64,000 bases of DNA, taken from Thermodesulfobacteriota bacterium. Its GTDB lineage: Bacteria > Desulfobacterota > WTBG01 > CAIYCZ01 > CAIRTM01. This document shows positions 43,970-53,903 of this stretch, piece by piece. The position numbers and the translations under genes were made by a program. Where the stretch lies: NCBI GenBank assembly GCA_026415325.1, contig JAOAHH010000122.1, positions 1 to 64,000 of the forward strand, read 5' to 3'. The notes beneath the pieces were generated by a model that worked only from the letters and a program-made list of their open reading frames with translations, searched no databases and was not told where the DNA came from. How positions within the stretch are numbered: the first letter of the stretch is position 1; each line of letters begins with the position of its first letter.

Positions 43970-46900
43970 TTAGTTAAAAGAAACAGAAACAATCTTTGAA
44001 ACGCCGCGTTCTTCCATAGTAACACCATATAACGAATCAGCGGCTTGCATTGAGAGCTTGTTATGGGTAACGATGATAAATTGGGACTGATGAGCCATGT
44101 GTTGTAAATGAGTTAAAAAACGACCGATATTGGTATCATCCAGTGGAGCGTCAATCTCATCCATAAGACAAAATGGTGTCGGTTTTGTCAAGAAAATAGC
44201 AAACAGAATTGCAATAACGGTAAGCGCGCGCTCTCCACCAGATAACAGGTCAAGGCTTTGAAGCTTTTTACCAGGCGGCTGTGCAAAAATATCAATGCCC
44301 GTTTCAAAAAGGTCGTTTTCATTGGTTAGCTGAAGATAAGCTTTCCCGCCGTTGAACAGGACTGGAAAAAGCTCTTGAAAGTTTTTATTAATTTGGTGAA
44401 ACGATTCCATGAATTTCTGCTTGGTAATGCGATTGATTTTTAAAATGACTTTCTGGAGGGATTCGATTGATTGCATTAAATCTTGTTCTTGTGCGCACAA
44501 ATATGCATATCGCTGTTCAAGGTCTTCGTACTCGCGTGCTGCACCGGGATTAACATCGCCGATGTTCTCAAGCCGCTTCTGTAAGAGTTCAAGACGCTGG
44601 CGAACATCGGATTCATCGAATGGTTCATTTTCATGAACCGGTGGGAGTTGATCGATGGTGCAGGTATATTTTTCGTGGATCGTTTTCATAAGATGATCTT
44701 GATGGATCTCAATGTTTGAGAGTTCCCGTTCAAGTTCGTACAGTTTTGATTCGATATTGTGTTTTTCCACCCGCACCTGTTTACACGTTTCTTCGAGTTG
44801 CTCAATGGTTTTTGAACAGGTAGCATGTTGATTATGTAGTGATTCGAGCTGTTGTTCGTATGACTGAGCTGACAAGGTAAGCTCATGGACAGTATTGCGT
44901 GATGTGCGGATTAAACCCTCTAGGCGTCCAATGGTTTCTTCACAGCATGAACGCTCATGATAAAGAGCTTCTTTTTTTGCAAGGCAGTGTTCATATTGAG
45001 ACTGGATGCGCTTGAGCGTGGCACATGCATTTTCGTATGTGGTATGTGCTGCGGTTAGTTTTATACGTAGTTCGGTTGAAGCTGATTCGATCGCTTCAAG
45101 CTCCCGAATAAGGGACGATTCCTCCTGACGTAAATCTCTTATTGTAGCAGTCACCGATGATTCTCTTTGATCTAGATCGGCAGATATATGCGAATAAGTA
45201 TCTCGCTCATTGGTATACCGTGTGCGGAGGGTATCAATATCCTTGAGCTCATGTTCAATGGTTGCACATTTATTCTGCTCAAACAAAATTTCTTTATTAA
45301 GTTGTTCTATATTAGCGTTTACTTGCACAATGGCAATATCAAGATTCTGTTTTTCCGTGGTAAGGGATGACACGGCATCTGTAATATGGCGAAGTGTCTC
45401 AGCGGCATTCTGTTTTTCGATTTCGGCAGCGGCGAGTTTTTGCTCCCAGTGTTCAATTTCGGTTGCGAGCGTTCTGATCTCACGGGCCCGGGTTAAAAGA
45501 TTAGATGACATGGTGGTTGTGCCCCCTCCGGTTACAATGCCTGCCGGATCGAGAATATCGCCCTGCGGTGTTACGAAACAAGCATGCGTAAACCCATGGC
45601 TGCGAAGTGAAAGCGCACAGTCAAGGGAAGAAACGAGATATACGTGATGCAAAATACCGGCAATCAGGTTTTTGTATTTATCAGGGACGCGTACCAAAGA
45701 GGCAAGCGGCAGTGCACCCTCAGGCGGAGGGCTTGCAGCGAGAGTTGAATGTGCTGAACAGTCAATCCAGGAAATTCTACCATGGCGCGTCTTATGCAAA
45801 AAATCGAGGATCATACATCCTTGATTCCATGAAGATACAACAAGCGTTTGAAGTTTATTATCAAGCACCGCCTCAAGTGCCCGTTCATAGTTAGGGTCGA
45901 TTTCGAGAATATCGGTGAAAAGACAAAGAATGCTTTCGCGCAGGGAAGGGGTATGCTCTGCCTCATGCATAAGATATTTTACCCCGTCGGTGAAACCTTC
46001 ATATGAATCCTGCAGCTCCTTCAAAGAATGATAACGCGCACGGATAGTGCCGAGACGTGATCGAAGCTCATCAACAATGCGGTCTGATTCTTGAAAACGC
46101 ATCTGTGCATGCTCGCGTCGCAGCATGAATGCGCTTATGTCTTTTTCATGCTGTTCGCGTTGTGCAATAAGGTCATGCATTTCCTTTTCACGATATGCAT
46201 GCTGTTCTGAAAGAAATGACAAACGTTGCTGACATGAAGCAAGCTCAGCTAAAAGTTTCTTAGCCCTTGTATCAGCATCTTCAAGGAGACGCTCGTTCAA
46301 TAATACAGCATTATGCACCTCTGTCTTTTGATACTGTATATTTTTGAGCTCACGCAACGCCGTTTCAAGCCGCATCTGGAGAAGCTGAAGCGATTCTTTT
46401 GAAGAGGCGAGTGTAGCAGTTGAAATCGATGCATTGCTTTCAATCTCAGAAATTGTCTGAGCAGCGGATTCAGCCTGCTGTTGATATAAAGCAATATCAG
46501 CGGTAAGACGGCGCAGGTCATCGTCAATGCTCCAAATATCTTGGGTTATCTTTTCAATCTGATTTTTTGTAGTGTTCAGCTCATGGGTATGAAGTGTAAG
46601 AGTGTTTTCTTCCTTCTGAATCGCTTCCCTACTGTGATAAAATATTTGCTGCATCTGCGAGATCTGCTGTTGGAGCTGAACCTGTTGGAGCTTACATTCT
46701 TCAAGCTGAGCTTCGCTGAGATGTTGCTGTGATTCAAGATGCATTATTCTATCATGATATTGTGATCGATCCTGGAGAAGACAATCACGGAGCGATGCCA
46801 ATTCTGAATAACGACGGGCAGCAAGCCGAAGGTCAAGCTCTTTAATTTCTTCCTTTAATGCTCGATACCGTTTCAGGCGTTTGACCTGAAGATCAAGTGA

Positions 46901-47548
46901 TCGCATTTGTGTTTGGAGTTCAGCGATAATATCTTTGAGACGGGCAAGGTTATTGCGGGTTGACTCCATTCGTGATAGGGCTTCTTTCTTTCGTATGCGA
47001 TACTTGGATATGCCGGCAGCTTCTTCTATAAGAATGCGTCGTTCTTCTGGCTTGAGACTTAAAATATAATCAACTTTGCCTTGCTCCATAATTGAATAAG
47101 ATTTTGTTCCAACACCGCTATCAAGAAATAACTCAACGACATCACGAAGCCGGCACGGTATTTTATTAATGTAGTATTCACTTTCGCCGGATCTGAAAAG
47201 GCGGCGGGTAATCATAATTTCAGAGACATTACCAAGAGACGAGCGACCGTTTCCATTGCCATTACCGTTACCACTTCCGTTACCGTTATTGTTTGAAAGG
47301 ACAAGGGATACTTCGGCCATGCCTGTCGGTTTACGGGTTTCACTGCCGTTGAAAATTAAATCCTCCATTTTTGTGCCGCGTAGCTGGCGCGCATTATGTT
47401 CACCCATAATCCAGCGGATTGCGTCTATGATGTTACTTTTTCCGCAACCGTTCGGTCCGACAATCGCGGTAATACCGGGTTTGAACTGCAGTTTTACCCG
47501 ATCAACAAACGATTTAAAACCTGAAAGCTCAAGTTCTTTTATTTGCAT
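43970..47548 (-). CDS. smc: Chromosome segregation ATPase SMC
   Basis: The 1,192-residue product has Walker A at 31-38 (GPNGCGKS), long coiled coils (about 170-510 and 660-1010), a hinge at about 520-650 (YEGFTDGVKYLMHEA) and the signature LLSGGERALTVIAILFAI with Walker B FCLMDEIDAPL near the end. SMC organises and segregates chromosomes with ScpAB. Residues 86-101 form a Gly/Asn repeat (NNNGNGSGNG), a low-complexity insert in the head. smc and ftsY in tandem is a known arrangement. Confidence 0.96.
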   Translation of the reverse strand: MQIKELELSGFKSFVDRVKLQFKPGITAIVGPNGCGKSNIIDAIRWIMGEHNARQLRGTKMEDLIFNGSETRKPTGMAEVSLVLSNNNGNGSGNGNGNGNGRSSLGNVSEIMITRRLFRSGESEYYINKIPCRLRDVVELFLDSGVGTKSYSIMEQGKVDYILSLKPEERRILIEEAAGISKYRIRKKEALSRMESTRNNLARLKDIIAELQTQMRSLDLQVKRLKRYRALKEEIKELDLRLAARRYSELASLRDCLLQDRSQYHDRIMHLESQQHLSEAQLEECKLQQVQLQQQISQMQQIFYHSREAIQKEENTLTLHTHELNTTKNQIEKITQDIWSIDDDLRRLTADIALYQQQAESAAQTISEIESNASISTATLASSKESLQLLQMRLETALRELKNIQYQKTEVHNAVLLNERLLEDADTRAKKLLAELASCQQRLSFLSEQHAYREKEMHDLIAQREQHEKDISAFMLRREHAQMRFQESDRIVDELRSRLGTIRARYHSLKELQDSYEGFTDGVKYLMHEAEHTPSLRESILCLFTDILEIDPNYERALEAVLDNKLQTLVVSSWNQGCMILDFLHKTRHGRISWIDCSAHSTLAASPPPEGALPLASLVRVPDKYKNLIAGILHHVYLVSSLDCALSLRSHGFTHACFVTPQGDILDPAGIVTGGGTTTMSSNLLTRAREIRTLATEIEHWEQKLAAAEIEKQNAAETLRHITDAVSSLTTEKQNLDIAIVQVNANIEQLNKEILFEQNKCATIEHELKDIDTLRTRYTNERDTYSHISADLDQRESSVTATIRDLRQEESSLIRELEAIESASTELRIKLTAAHTTYENACATLKRIQSQYEHCLAKKEALYHERSCCEETIGRLEGLIRTSRNTVHELTLSAQSYEQQLESLHNQHATCSKTIEQLEETCKQVRVEKHNIESKLYELERELSNIEIHQDHLMKTIHEKYTCTIDQLPPVHENEPFDESDVRQRLELLQKRLENIGDVNPGAAREYEDLEQRYAYLCAQEQDLMQSIESLQKVILKINRITKQKFMESFHQINKNFQELFPVLFNGGKAYLQLTNENDLFETGIDIFAQPPGKKLQSLDLLSGGERALTVIAILFAIFLTKPTPFCLMDEIDAPLDDTNIGRFLTHLQHMAHQSQFIIVTHNKLSMQAADSLYGVTMEERGVSKIVSVSFN

Positions 47549-47850
47549 AAAAAACCTCGCATTATATGCAGTAGTTTATTACAATCATTTATAGATACGT
47601 TTAATTGATATAGTTAATTTTCTATCAAATGCCTCTGGGTGTGTAAAGAAAAAAAATATTTTTTCTACAACATATAGATAGTTAATTTAAATACATATAC
47701 TATAAGTTGTATTATAGCACATTTTGCAACAAAAGTTACATGTTTTTTAGTTTAAAATACCAATTGAGGCAATATTATTAAAATTAATAATAAAAATATT
47801 ATAAAAACATTTCTTCATTAAATCCACAAAAAAACTATAGGCAATAGGGG
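47549..47850. other. AT-rich divergent intergenic region
   Basis: No gene is seen in this 302-nt gap between smc and the GlcD-like gene. It is very AT-rich and contains ATAGTTAATTT twice (about 47610 and 47688). Divergent promoters must lie here but no -35/-10 pair stands out. A TATAAT on the minus strand (47561-47566) is too close to smc to be its promoter. Confidence 0.5.
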
Positions 47851-49260
47851 ATGAAGAATATAGAAAATGTAAAAGAGCATTTAATAAAGGTTCTTGGGGG
47901 AAAAAAGGTCGTGACGGATCAAGATATCCTTGATCAATATGGACGCGACGAAACACCGGAAATTTTTTGCAAGCCTCAGATTGTCGTCAGAGCTGAAACA
48001 GTGCAAGATATCAGCACAACACTGTCGATATGTTATGAGGCTGGCATTCCCGTTACTCCGCGAGGTGCTGGAACCGGGGTTACTGCAGGAGCGATACCTG
48101 TTGTTGGAGGGGTGGTTTTATCACTTGAACGGTTAAATCGTATTCTTGAAGTTGATACCAAAAATATGGTCGCCATTGTAGAGCCGGGAGTAATAACATC
48201 AGATATTCAACAGGCTGTTGGTATCCATGGACTGATGTATCCTCCAGATCCAGCAAGCCTTGACATGTGCACGATAGGGGGGAATATCGCAGAAAATGCT
48301 GGAGGCCCGTGTGCGGTTAAGTATGGAACAACAAAGGACTATGTTTTGGGGCTTGAATTTGTCCTTTCTGACGGAACAATTATGCAGTCTGGTGGAAAAA
48401 CGGTAAAAAATGCTGCTGGATACAATATTATTGGTGTATTGCTGGGATCAGAAGGAACGCTTGCTGTGATAACAAAAATATTTTTACGCCTTATACCTTC
48501 TCCCACAGTAACTTATGATATTTTGCTGCCGTTTTCTGACATGGATCAAGCGATTGAAAATGTTTGTAACATTTTGCAGCGACACATTATCCCAGCAGCA
48601 ATAGAGTTTATGGACGCAGATGCACTTCAGCTGGTTCGAAATTACCTTAAGTATAGTATGCCTTTTCCTGACGCCGGTGCTCATCTTTTAATACGTCTCG
48701 ACGGACATGCAGAAGCATTCGTTGCACAAGAGTTGGAGGAGTTAAGTAAAGTAGTATCCGTTGAGAATGACCAAATGTATGTGGCAGTTACATCGTCACA
48801 AAAGGAGCGACTCTGGAGTGCTCGACGATCGATACGCGAGGCAATAAAAAAGGAAAGCTCGGTATTTATGGCTGAAGATTGCGTTGTCCCACGGTCTGAA
48901 ATTCCTGACTTTTTAAGAGCAATAAAAAATTTTTGTTATGCACATGGTTTACGGTCGATTATGTTTGGTCATGCAGGTGACGGAAATGTCCACATTGATA
49001 TTTTAAAGGGTGATATGGATATACAAGTATGGCATGATCGCATCCCAGAGATAAAAAGAGAAATCTATCAAAGAGCATTGGACTGCGGAGGAACAATAAC
49101 CGGTGAACACGGCATCGGATATATTCGGAGGGATTTTTTACCCTTGGCCGTTGATCAAAAACAGATCGAACTCATGCGTCGCATAAAGAACGCTTTTGAC
49201 CCAAAAAACATTTTAAACCCTGGGAAAGTATTTCCCAAAAAACATACGGAATGGTCATAA
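47851..49260 (+). CDS. FAD-linked oxidase, GlcD/D-lactate dehydrogenase type
   Basis: The 469-residue product has the PCMH FAD-binding domain (VTPRGAGTGVTAGAIPVVGGVVLSLERLNRI in part; PPDPASLDMCTIGGNIAENAGGP) and the oxidase C domain with GHAGDGNVHIDI and TGEHGIGYIRR. It would oxidise a 2-hydroxy acid such as glycolate or D-lactate. No GlcE/GlcF-like partner is adjacent, so it may work with a separate electron-transfer protein. Start at ATG 47851 after AATAGGGG. Confidence 0.92.
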   Translation: MKNIENVKEHLIKVLGGKKVVTDQDILDQYGRDETPEIFCKPQIVVRAETVQDISTTLSICYEAGIPVTPRGAGTGVTAGAIPVVGGVVLSLERLNRILEVDTKNMVAIVEPGVITSDIQQAVGIHGLMYPPDPASLDMCTIGGNIAENAGGPCAVKYGTTKDYVLGLEFVLSDGTIMQSGGKTVKNAAGYNIIGVLLGSEGTLAVITKIFLRLIPSPTVTYDILLPFSDMDQAIENVCNILQRHIIPAAIEFMDADALQLVRNYLKYSMPFPDAGAHLLIRLDGHAEAFVAQELEELSKVVSVENDQMYVAVTSSQKERLWSARRSIREAIKKESSVFMAEDCVVPRSEIPDFLRAIKNFCYAHGLRSIMFGHAGDGNVHIDILKGDMDIQVWHDRIPEIKREIYQRALDCGGTITGEHGIGYIRRDFLPLAVDQKQIELMRRIKNAFDPKNILNPGKVFPKKHTEWS

Positions 49261-49409
49261 GGCAATAATACAGCAGCAGAAAAATTTTTCGGCATCTAAA
49301 AAGAATCATAGAGAGAAACACCTGATAAGAAACTTTACTTTATTTCTTTTTTTTGAGAAGATTGCAACAAACGAAATTAAAAAAATCAAATAGTGTCGGG
49401 AGAACATAT

Positions 49410-50246
49410 ATGATTAAAAGTATTTTATTGCCAACCGATGGGTCACCAAACAGCAAAACGGCCGTGCAGTATGGGATTTATTGTGCTGAGCTGTTTGACG
49501 CTGAGATCATAGGGTTGCATGTGATTGATATTCGAGCTCTTGAAGGTCCATTTTTGAGCGATATATCAGGTTCCCTTGGATTTAGCCCTTACCAGAATTA
49601 TCTTCCAAAGTTTCAGGAAATTCTTGAGCGAAGAGCTGATTTGATTCTTGAGGAATTCCAGCGACAATGTTCTGAAAAAAATATTGTGCCCCGATTGAAA
49701 AAACATATAGGAATCATTGCAAATATCATTGCAGATGAAGCAAAGAAAACAGATTTGGTTGTCATTGCCCAACACGGTGAACATGAAAAATGGTCTTCTG
49801 GGCTTCTGGGGTCAACAAGTGAATCGGTTGTGCGTAAATCTCCTCGACCAGTTTTGGTAACCCCCGGAATATTCCGAACTTTTTCACGTATTCTCATTGC
49901 GTATGATGGCGGTATCGAATCAAATAAGGCGTTAAAGATAGCCTGTGAACTATTTTCGGGGAAAACATTTTCACTGAATGCAGTGTATGTAACGAATAAT
50001 GATGAGCGAGCCGATGAACTACAGACAGAAATAGAAGAGTTTTCAAACCCGTATAAAATTGAAATGCAGTATACGCGTCTCCAAGGCGATGCAGGGAGAG
50101 AAATCTTAGCCTATGCGACTGCACATAATATCGATCTTATTATTATGGGTGCGTTCAGCCATAGCAGAATTCACGATCTTATATTAGGTGGGACAACCGC
50201 CTATATTCTCAGACGCTCTCCTATACCGGTTCTTTTAACCCGTTAA
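49410..50246 (+). CDS. Tandem universal stress protein
   Basis: The 278-residue product has two Usp domains: MIKSILLPTDGSPNSKTAVQYG at the start and FSRILIAYDGGIESNKALKIA at about 150. Nucleotide-site motifs GLLGSTSESVVRKSPRPVLV and GAFSHSRIHDLILGGTTAYILRRSPIPVL close each half, so ATP binding is likely. Start at ATG 49410 after GGGAGA. Usp proteins act in stress survival. It sits between the oxidase gene and uppP. Confidence 0.93.
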   Translation: MIKSILLPTDGSPNSKTAVQYGIYCAELFDAEIIGLHVIDIRALEGPFLSDISGSLGFSPYQNYLPKFQEILERRADLILEEFQRQCSEKNIVPRLKKHIGIIANIIADEAKKTDLVVIAQHGEHEKWSSGLLGSTSESVVRKSPRPVLVTPGIFRTFSRILIAYDGGIESNKALKIACELFSGKTFSLNAVYVTNNDERADELQTEIEEFSNPYKIEMQYTRLQGDAGREILAYATAHNIDLIIMGAFSHSRIHDLILGGTTAYILRRSPIPVLLTR

Positions 50247-50307
50247 TCGCTCGCCATTTTTTGCCTCAGCCAAACGTGATCTTCATGCAGGGAGAAGAAA
50301 AGGATTG

Positions 50308-51084
50308 ATGAATATCGCTCAGGCAATAATTATTGCGATCATTGAAGGTATTACAGAATTTCTTCCGATTTCCTCAACAGGACACATGATCCTCACTGAG
50401 GCGCTGTTGCGGATGGGAAGTTCTGATTTTGCAAAAACCTATATTGTTACCATCCAGTTTGGCGCAATTGTATCGGTGATCGTGCTTTATTGGCGTCGCT
50501 TTGTACAATCGTTTCGCTTCTATTCTTTATTAGGGATTGGTTTTTTGCCAGCAGCACTCATCGGTTTTTTATTTGGCGGCATAATTGACCAGCTCCTCGA
50601 TAATGTCGTCGTTGTCGCAATTATGCTTATCATTGGGGGTATTGTTCTTGTTGTTTGTGATCAATGGTTCACAACGCCACGCAACGATCATATCTCATGG
50701 AGAACTGCGTTATATATCGGATGCTTTCAATGTTGTGCAATGATCCCGGGTGTATCACGATCTGCCGCTACAATTATCGGGGGCATGGTGTTCGGGCTGA
50801 GCAGAAAACAGGCTGCTGAGTTTTCCTTCCTTCTCGCTGTTCCTACGATGCTTGCCGCAGCAGGATATAAAATATTGAAGACACCGGGAGGATTTTCACA
50901 TCACGAGATTATAATGCTCATCATCGGGAATATAACCGCATGTTTAGTTGCAGGCATTGCAATAAAAGGTTTTATAGCATATCTGAGCAACCACGGGTTC
51001 AGGCATTTTGGGTATTATCGTATTGCACTCGGCGGGGTAATTCTGATCCTTATGTTGTGCGGTTATGATCTGCGGATCGTTTAA
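50308..51084 (+). CDS. uppP: Undecaprenyl-diphosphatase UppP (BacA)
   Basis: The 258-residue integral membrane protein has both UppP motifs: IIEGITEFLPISSTGH near the N-terminus and PGVSRSAATIIGGM in the middle. It dephosphorylates undecaprenyl diphosphate to recycle the lipid carrier for peptidoglycan and other polymers. ATG 50308 follows GGAGAAGAAAAGG. Its stop overlaps by 4 nt with the stop of the convergent HPr-tailed gene. Confidence 0.95.
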   Translation: MNIAQAIIIAIIEGITEFLPISSTGHMILTEALLRMGSSDFAKTYIVTIQFGAIVSVIVLYWRRFVQSFRFYSLLGIGFLPAALIGFLFGGIIDQLLDNVVVVAIMLIIGGIVLVVCDQWFTTPRNDHISWRTALYIGCFQCCAMIPGVSRSAATIIGGMVFGLSRKQAAEFSFLLAVPTMLAAAGYKILKTPGGFSHHEIIMLIIGNITACLVAGIAIKGFIAYLSNHGFRHFGYYRIALGGVILILMLCGYDLRIV

Positions 51085-52391
51085 TCTTGTCTGAGGTATG
51101 CAATTTCAGGTGGTAAGGGGGTTGCGGTACCCATCGTATCTTCTCCATAATTTGCTTCAGCAAGAATCTTTAAATCGCGAACAGCATTTTTATCGCCGCG
51201 AAACATAACTTCCGAGACACCTTCCTTTTTAATCATACCGCCAGCCCACATGATGTCGATAACGCTCCCGGCGTCAAATTCTCTTCCATTGACAAGCATC
51301 GTTACTTTGGAGCCATAATGATTGACGATTTTGGCAACTAACGTTGACGGTCTTAAATGAAAACCGAGCCCCTGAGGGACCGGTACGGTAATGGTTTCGA
51401 CGACGGTAAAATCTTTCAAAAGCTGTTCCGCAATTGCATGCCCGTCTCTAAGAAACTGCGTATAAAAATACAACGCAAAATTTATGATAACATTAAATAT
51501 TTTATCTCTTGGGACAAGCTTGGAAATTTTTTTGCGGGAGGCTTCATGTCTGATTGACACAACATGGCGTTCGAAAAAATGGCACAATTCGCGTGCAACA
51601 CCAAGGAGATGCAATGTTATTGATATGTGGCCACGAAACTGAGGCAGCAGTTCATTTTCAGATTCAAAGGGGGTCTTTTGAATATAGGTATCGTACATTG
51701 ACTGTGCATTGTGCATACGTGATTCAAAATTTCGAAGGGTTTCCTCATTGATTTTAGAGGGGATCAGCGTTGGATCAATTTTTGAAGTGGAAACTTTTTT
51801 TTCTATCAAAATAGAGCGGCAGGCGTTGCTTATGGCAATAAAATCTGTCGCTATTCGGGTAACCGAACCGTGAATATCAGGTGAGCCTTCAGTATCAATG
51901 TTCTGGGGGAGCATGCGTGTCACAATCGAATCTTGAAAACTTTCTTCTGTTATGTTTGATGTCGGCATGGTCAGCCCTCGACGTTCAGCTTCCTGAAGCG
52001 CTTCGGAAAAAAGGGCATGAAGCGCTTTATATAAAAATTCCAGAACCTTATTTGCATCTTTGATGAATGCAGCAGAACGAGTCGCATTTAAGCGATAAAA
52101 TTTAATTCTGCTGAGCATGTGTGTTATCAAATATGCAGTGCTTGATATATTTCTGATGGAAGCAACAAGTTCACCGAAGAACAGCCATTGTTTATTATTC
52201 CGCGCTCCATGATCATCAAGAAAATCTTCAAGCTCTGTAGCCTCTTTAACACAGGTTACGTATAAGCGTTTGCTGGTGTTCATATCGGCATGCCGAAGAA
52301 GATATGAGCCGAACGAAAGAAATGATCGGGCTGCTTCCTTAGCACGTGCAATAAAATCTTCTTCAGAAATAATCTCTACGACAAACTGCAC
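51081..52391 (-). CDS. Helical protein with C-terminal HPr-like domain
   Basis: Residues 330-436 of this 436-residue protein are an HPr domain: VPVPQGLGFHLRPSTLVAKI with the phospho-acceptor His345 and the conserved Arg, and GSVIDIMWAG with Ser376 at the regulatory serine position. Residues 1-329 are entirely helical, with no recognised domain. No EI, EII or HPr kinase gene is nearby, so it is more likely a phospho-regulated signalling protein than a sugar carrier. The upstream repeat-protein gene ends 6 nt before its start, so both are one transcript. Proteins of this layout exist in other anaerobes (from memory), uncharacterised. Confidence 0.85.
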   Translation of the reverse strand: MQFVVEIISEEDFIARAKEAARSFLSFGSYLLRHADMNTSKRLYVTCVKEATELEDFLDDHGARNNKQWLFFGELVASIRNISSTAYLITHMLSRIKFYRLNATRSAAFIKDANKVLEFLYKALHALFSEALQEAERRGLTMPTSNITEESFQDSIVTRMLPQNIDTEGSPDIHGSVTRIATDFIAISNACRSILIEKKVSTSKIDPTLIPSKINEETLRNFESRMHNAQSMYDTYIQKTPFESENELLPQFRGHISITLHLLGVARELCHFFERHVVSIRHEASRKKISKLVPRDKIFNVIINFALYFYTQFLRDGHAIAEQLLKDFTVVETITVPVPQGLGFHLRPSTLVAKIVNHYGSKVTMLVNGREFDAGSVIDIMWAGGMIKKEGVSEVMFRGDKNAVRDLKILAEANYGEDTMGTATPLPPEIAYLRQD

Positions 52392-52397
52392 GATAGG

Positions 52398-53597
52398 TTA
52401 TTCCTCTTCAAGAACAATATCATCAGATATTGTTTCCACTTTATTCATCGCGTCATTTTCAAAAAAAGATAAAGTATGAGGGTGTTGTACAACGGGAGAC
52501 GACGATTGCGGATCAAGAAATATGGTAACTCCAGTTGCCAAACCTGGGCTTACTGAAACAGGAATTTTTTTCTGTATATAGTAATTTCCTGATACGGTTA
52601 TGTATGTCGTGCAGACACTTGTATAGAGGCGAAACTGACCGGAAGCATCTGAATAACTTATGGCTCCGGTGTTTGACACAATTTTCACATCAGCGCACGG
52701 CGTTCCATCAAGATTATTGATAATCGTTCCCCAGATAAGACCAAAGCCCTTCTTAGAAGGGAGAAGACCCACTGATATAATCGATGGGTAATAGCTGGAG
52801 AACCAGGCGGTATGGACATCGTATTGATATCCGGGAGCCGTTGCAATAACAGTTGATGCCCCTGATTCAAGAGGAAGAGAAAATGTGCCACTGTTATCAC
52901 TTACTGCGGTTCCCATATGCGTAAAGAGAAATGCAGCGTCAATTTTTTCTCCAGTGCACTGGTTTTTAATAAGGCCGGTCACGGATGTTGTATCAGAATG
53001 CTTTGGTGAGAGATAAATCAGAACTCGTTCAGTGCGACCCGGACGAAGTGTGATCGGTCGTGTCGTTTTTGTTGTAAAACCTGAGGCACTGGCGGAAAGT
53101 ATTACGATGCCGGAAGGAACAATCATAGAAAATTCGCCGTTATCGCTTGTTACGGCAAGACCGCCCCGATCAACAGTAATAATGCCGTTTGCAATAGGCT
53201 CAAAGGCATCGATGCTTAACAGTTTTCCACGCAGAACACAGGTGGGGGAAGATGAAGGGATAAGCCACATATTTACCACCGCGGTTGCACCGGGGGTCGC
53301 CCATACACCTCCAACACAATTACCGATAAAACCCGGGGCTTCGACAATAATGTTATATATTCCCGGAGGAAGACGGAGAGAAAAAGAACCCATTCCGATC
53401 TTATATGTAAGACCGGTGGATGTTTTAAGAAGGGCATTGTTAATGATACTGTTATCATATGCACTAAAAACAGTGCCTCTGATAAAAGCAGGTTGAAGTG
53501 CAGACGCGGAGGATATTGGAAAGAAAAAGACTACAAGGAATAAAAATAAAAGGGGTAATCGCTTCCACTCACTTTGCTGTTGCATACGTGCTATCAT
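52398..53597 (-). CDS. Exported protein with four carboxypeptidase-regulatory-like repeats
   Basis: The product has about 399 residues from the chosen ATG, which places a signal peptide (LPLLFLFLVVFFFPISSASA) near the N-terminus; the frame is open to 53669. Four beta-sandwich repeats of the CarboxypepD_reg type follow: FIRGTVFSAYDNSIINNA, LRGKLLSIDAFEPIANG, VTGLIKNQCTGEKIDAA and WGTIINNLDGTPCADVKI. Such modules occur in surface, adhesion and TonB-linked proteins. The function is probably structural. The C-terminal tail is acidic and has no anchor. Confidence 0.8.
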   Translation of the reverse strand: MIARMQQQSEWKRLPLLFLFLVVFFFPISSASALQPAFIRGTVFSAYDNSIINNALLKTSTGLTYKIGMGSFSLRLPPGIYNIIVEAPGFIGNCVGGVWATPGATAVVNMWLIPSSSPTCVLRGKLLSIDAFEPIANGIITVDRGGLAVTSDNGEFSMIVPSGIVILSASASGFTTKTTRPITLRPGRTERVLIYLSPKHSDTTSVTGLIKNQCTGEKIDAAFLFTHMGTAVSDNSGTFSLPLESGASTVIATAPGYQYDVHTAWFSSYYPSIISVGLLPSKKGFGLIWGTIINNLDGTPCADVKIVSNTGAISYSDASGQFRLYTSVCTTYITVSGNYYIQKKIPVSVSPGLATGVTIFLDPQSSSPVVQHPHTLSFFENDAMNKVETISDDIVLEEE

Positions 53598-53683
53598 CGC
53601 ACGAAAAGGCTGCCACGACTCCCTTTTTGTATGAACATCATAATTAAAGGTTTGCGGCATACAATGCACGCAGATATATATTG

Positions 53684-53899
53684 TTATTGGTTACAGGTGC
53701 CATCAGCATTGTGCGGTAACTGCTGCAATGTGGAAATATGCCTCGTTTTTTTGTGAAGCAATTTGATCGGTTCGTGGTAAATATCAACAACCTCGTATTT
53801 ATCTTTAGCGTCGGGAATATGTTTTATATTATCCTTTAAATATTTTTCCTGCTGTGTCTGTTCTAATCTCATAAAAATACGTTTATCGTATTTTATCAT
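53684..53899 (-). CDS. Small protein encoded directly after merR
   Basis: The 71-residue, highly charged product (MIKYDKRIFMRLEQTQQEKY) starts 4 nt after the merR stop codon. AGGAGGT formed by the last merR codons is 9 nt upstream, an excellent ribosome site, so translation is probable. It has no membrane segment; two C-terminal Lys/His-rich stretches are seen. Not recognised. Confidence 0.6.
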   Translation of the reverse strand: MIKYDKRIFMRLEQTQQEKYLKDNIKHIPDAKDKYEVVDIYHEPIKLLHKKTRHISTLQQLPHNADGTCNQ

Positions 53900-53903
53900 T
53901 GTA

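Noticed and set aside
47561-47566. TATAAT on the minus strand before smc as a promoter
   Set aside because: It is only about 13 nt from the start codon and no -35 element is present at the right distance.
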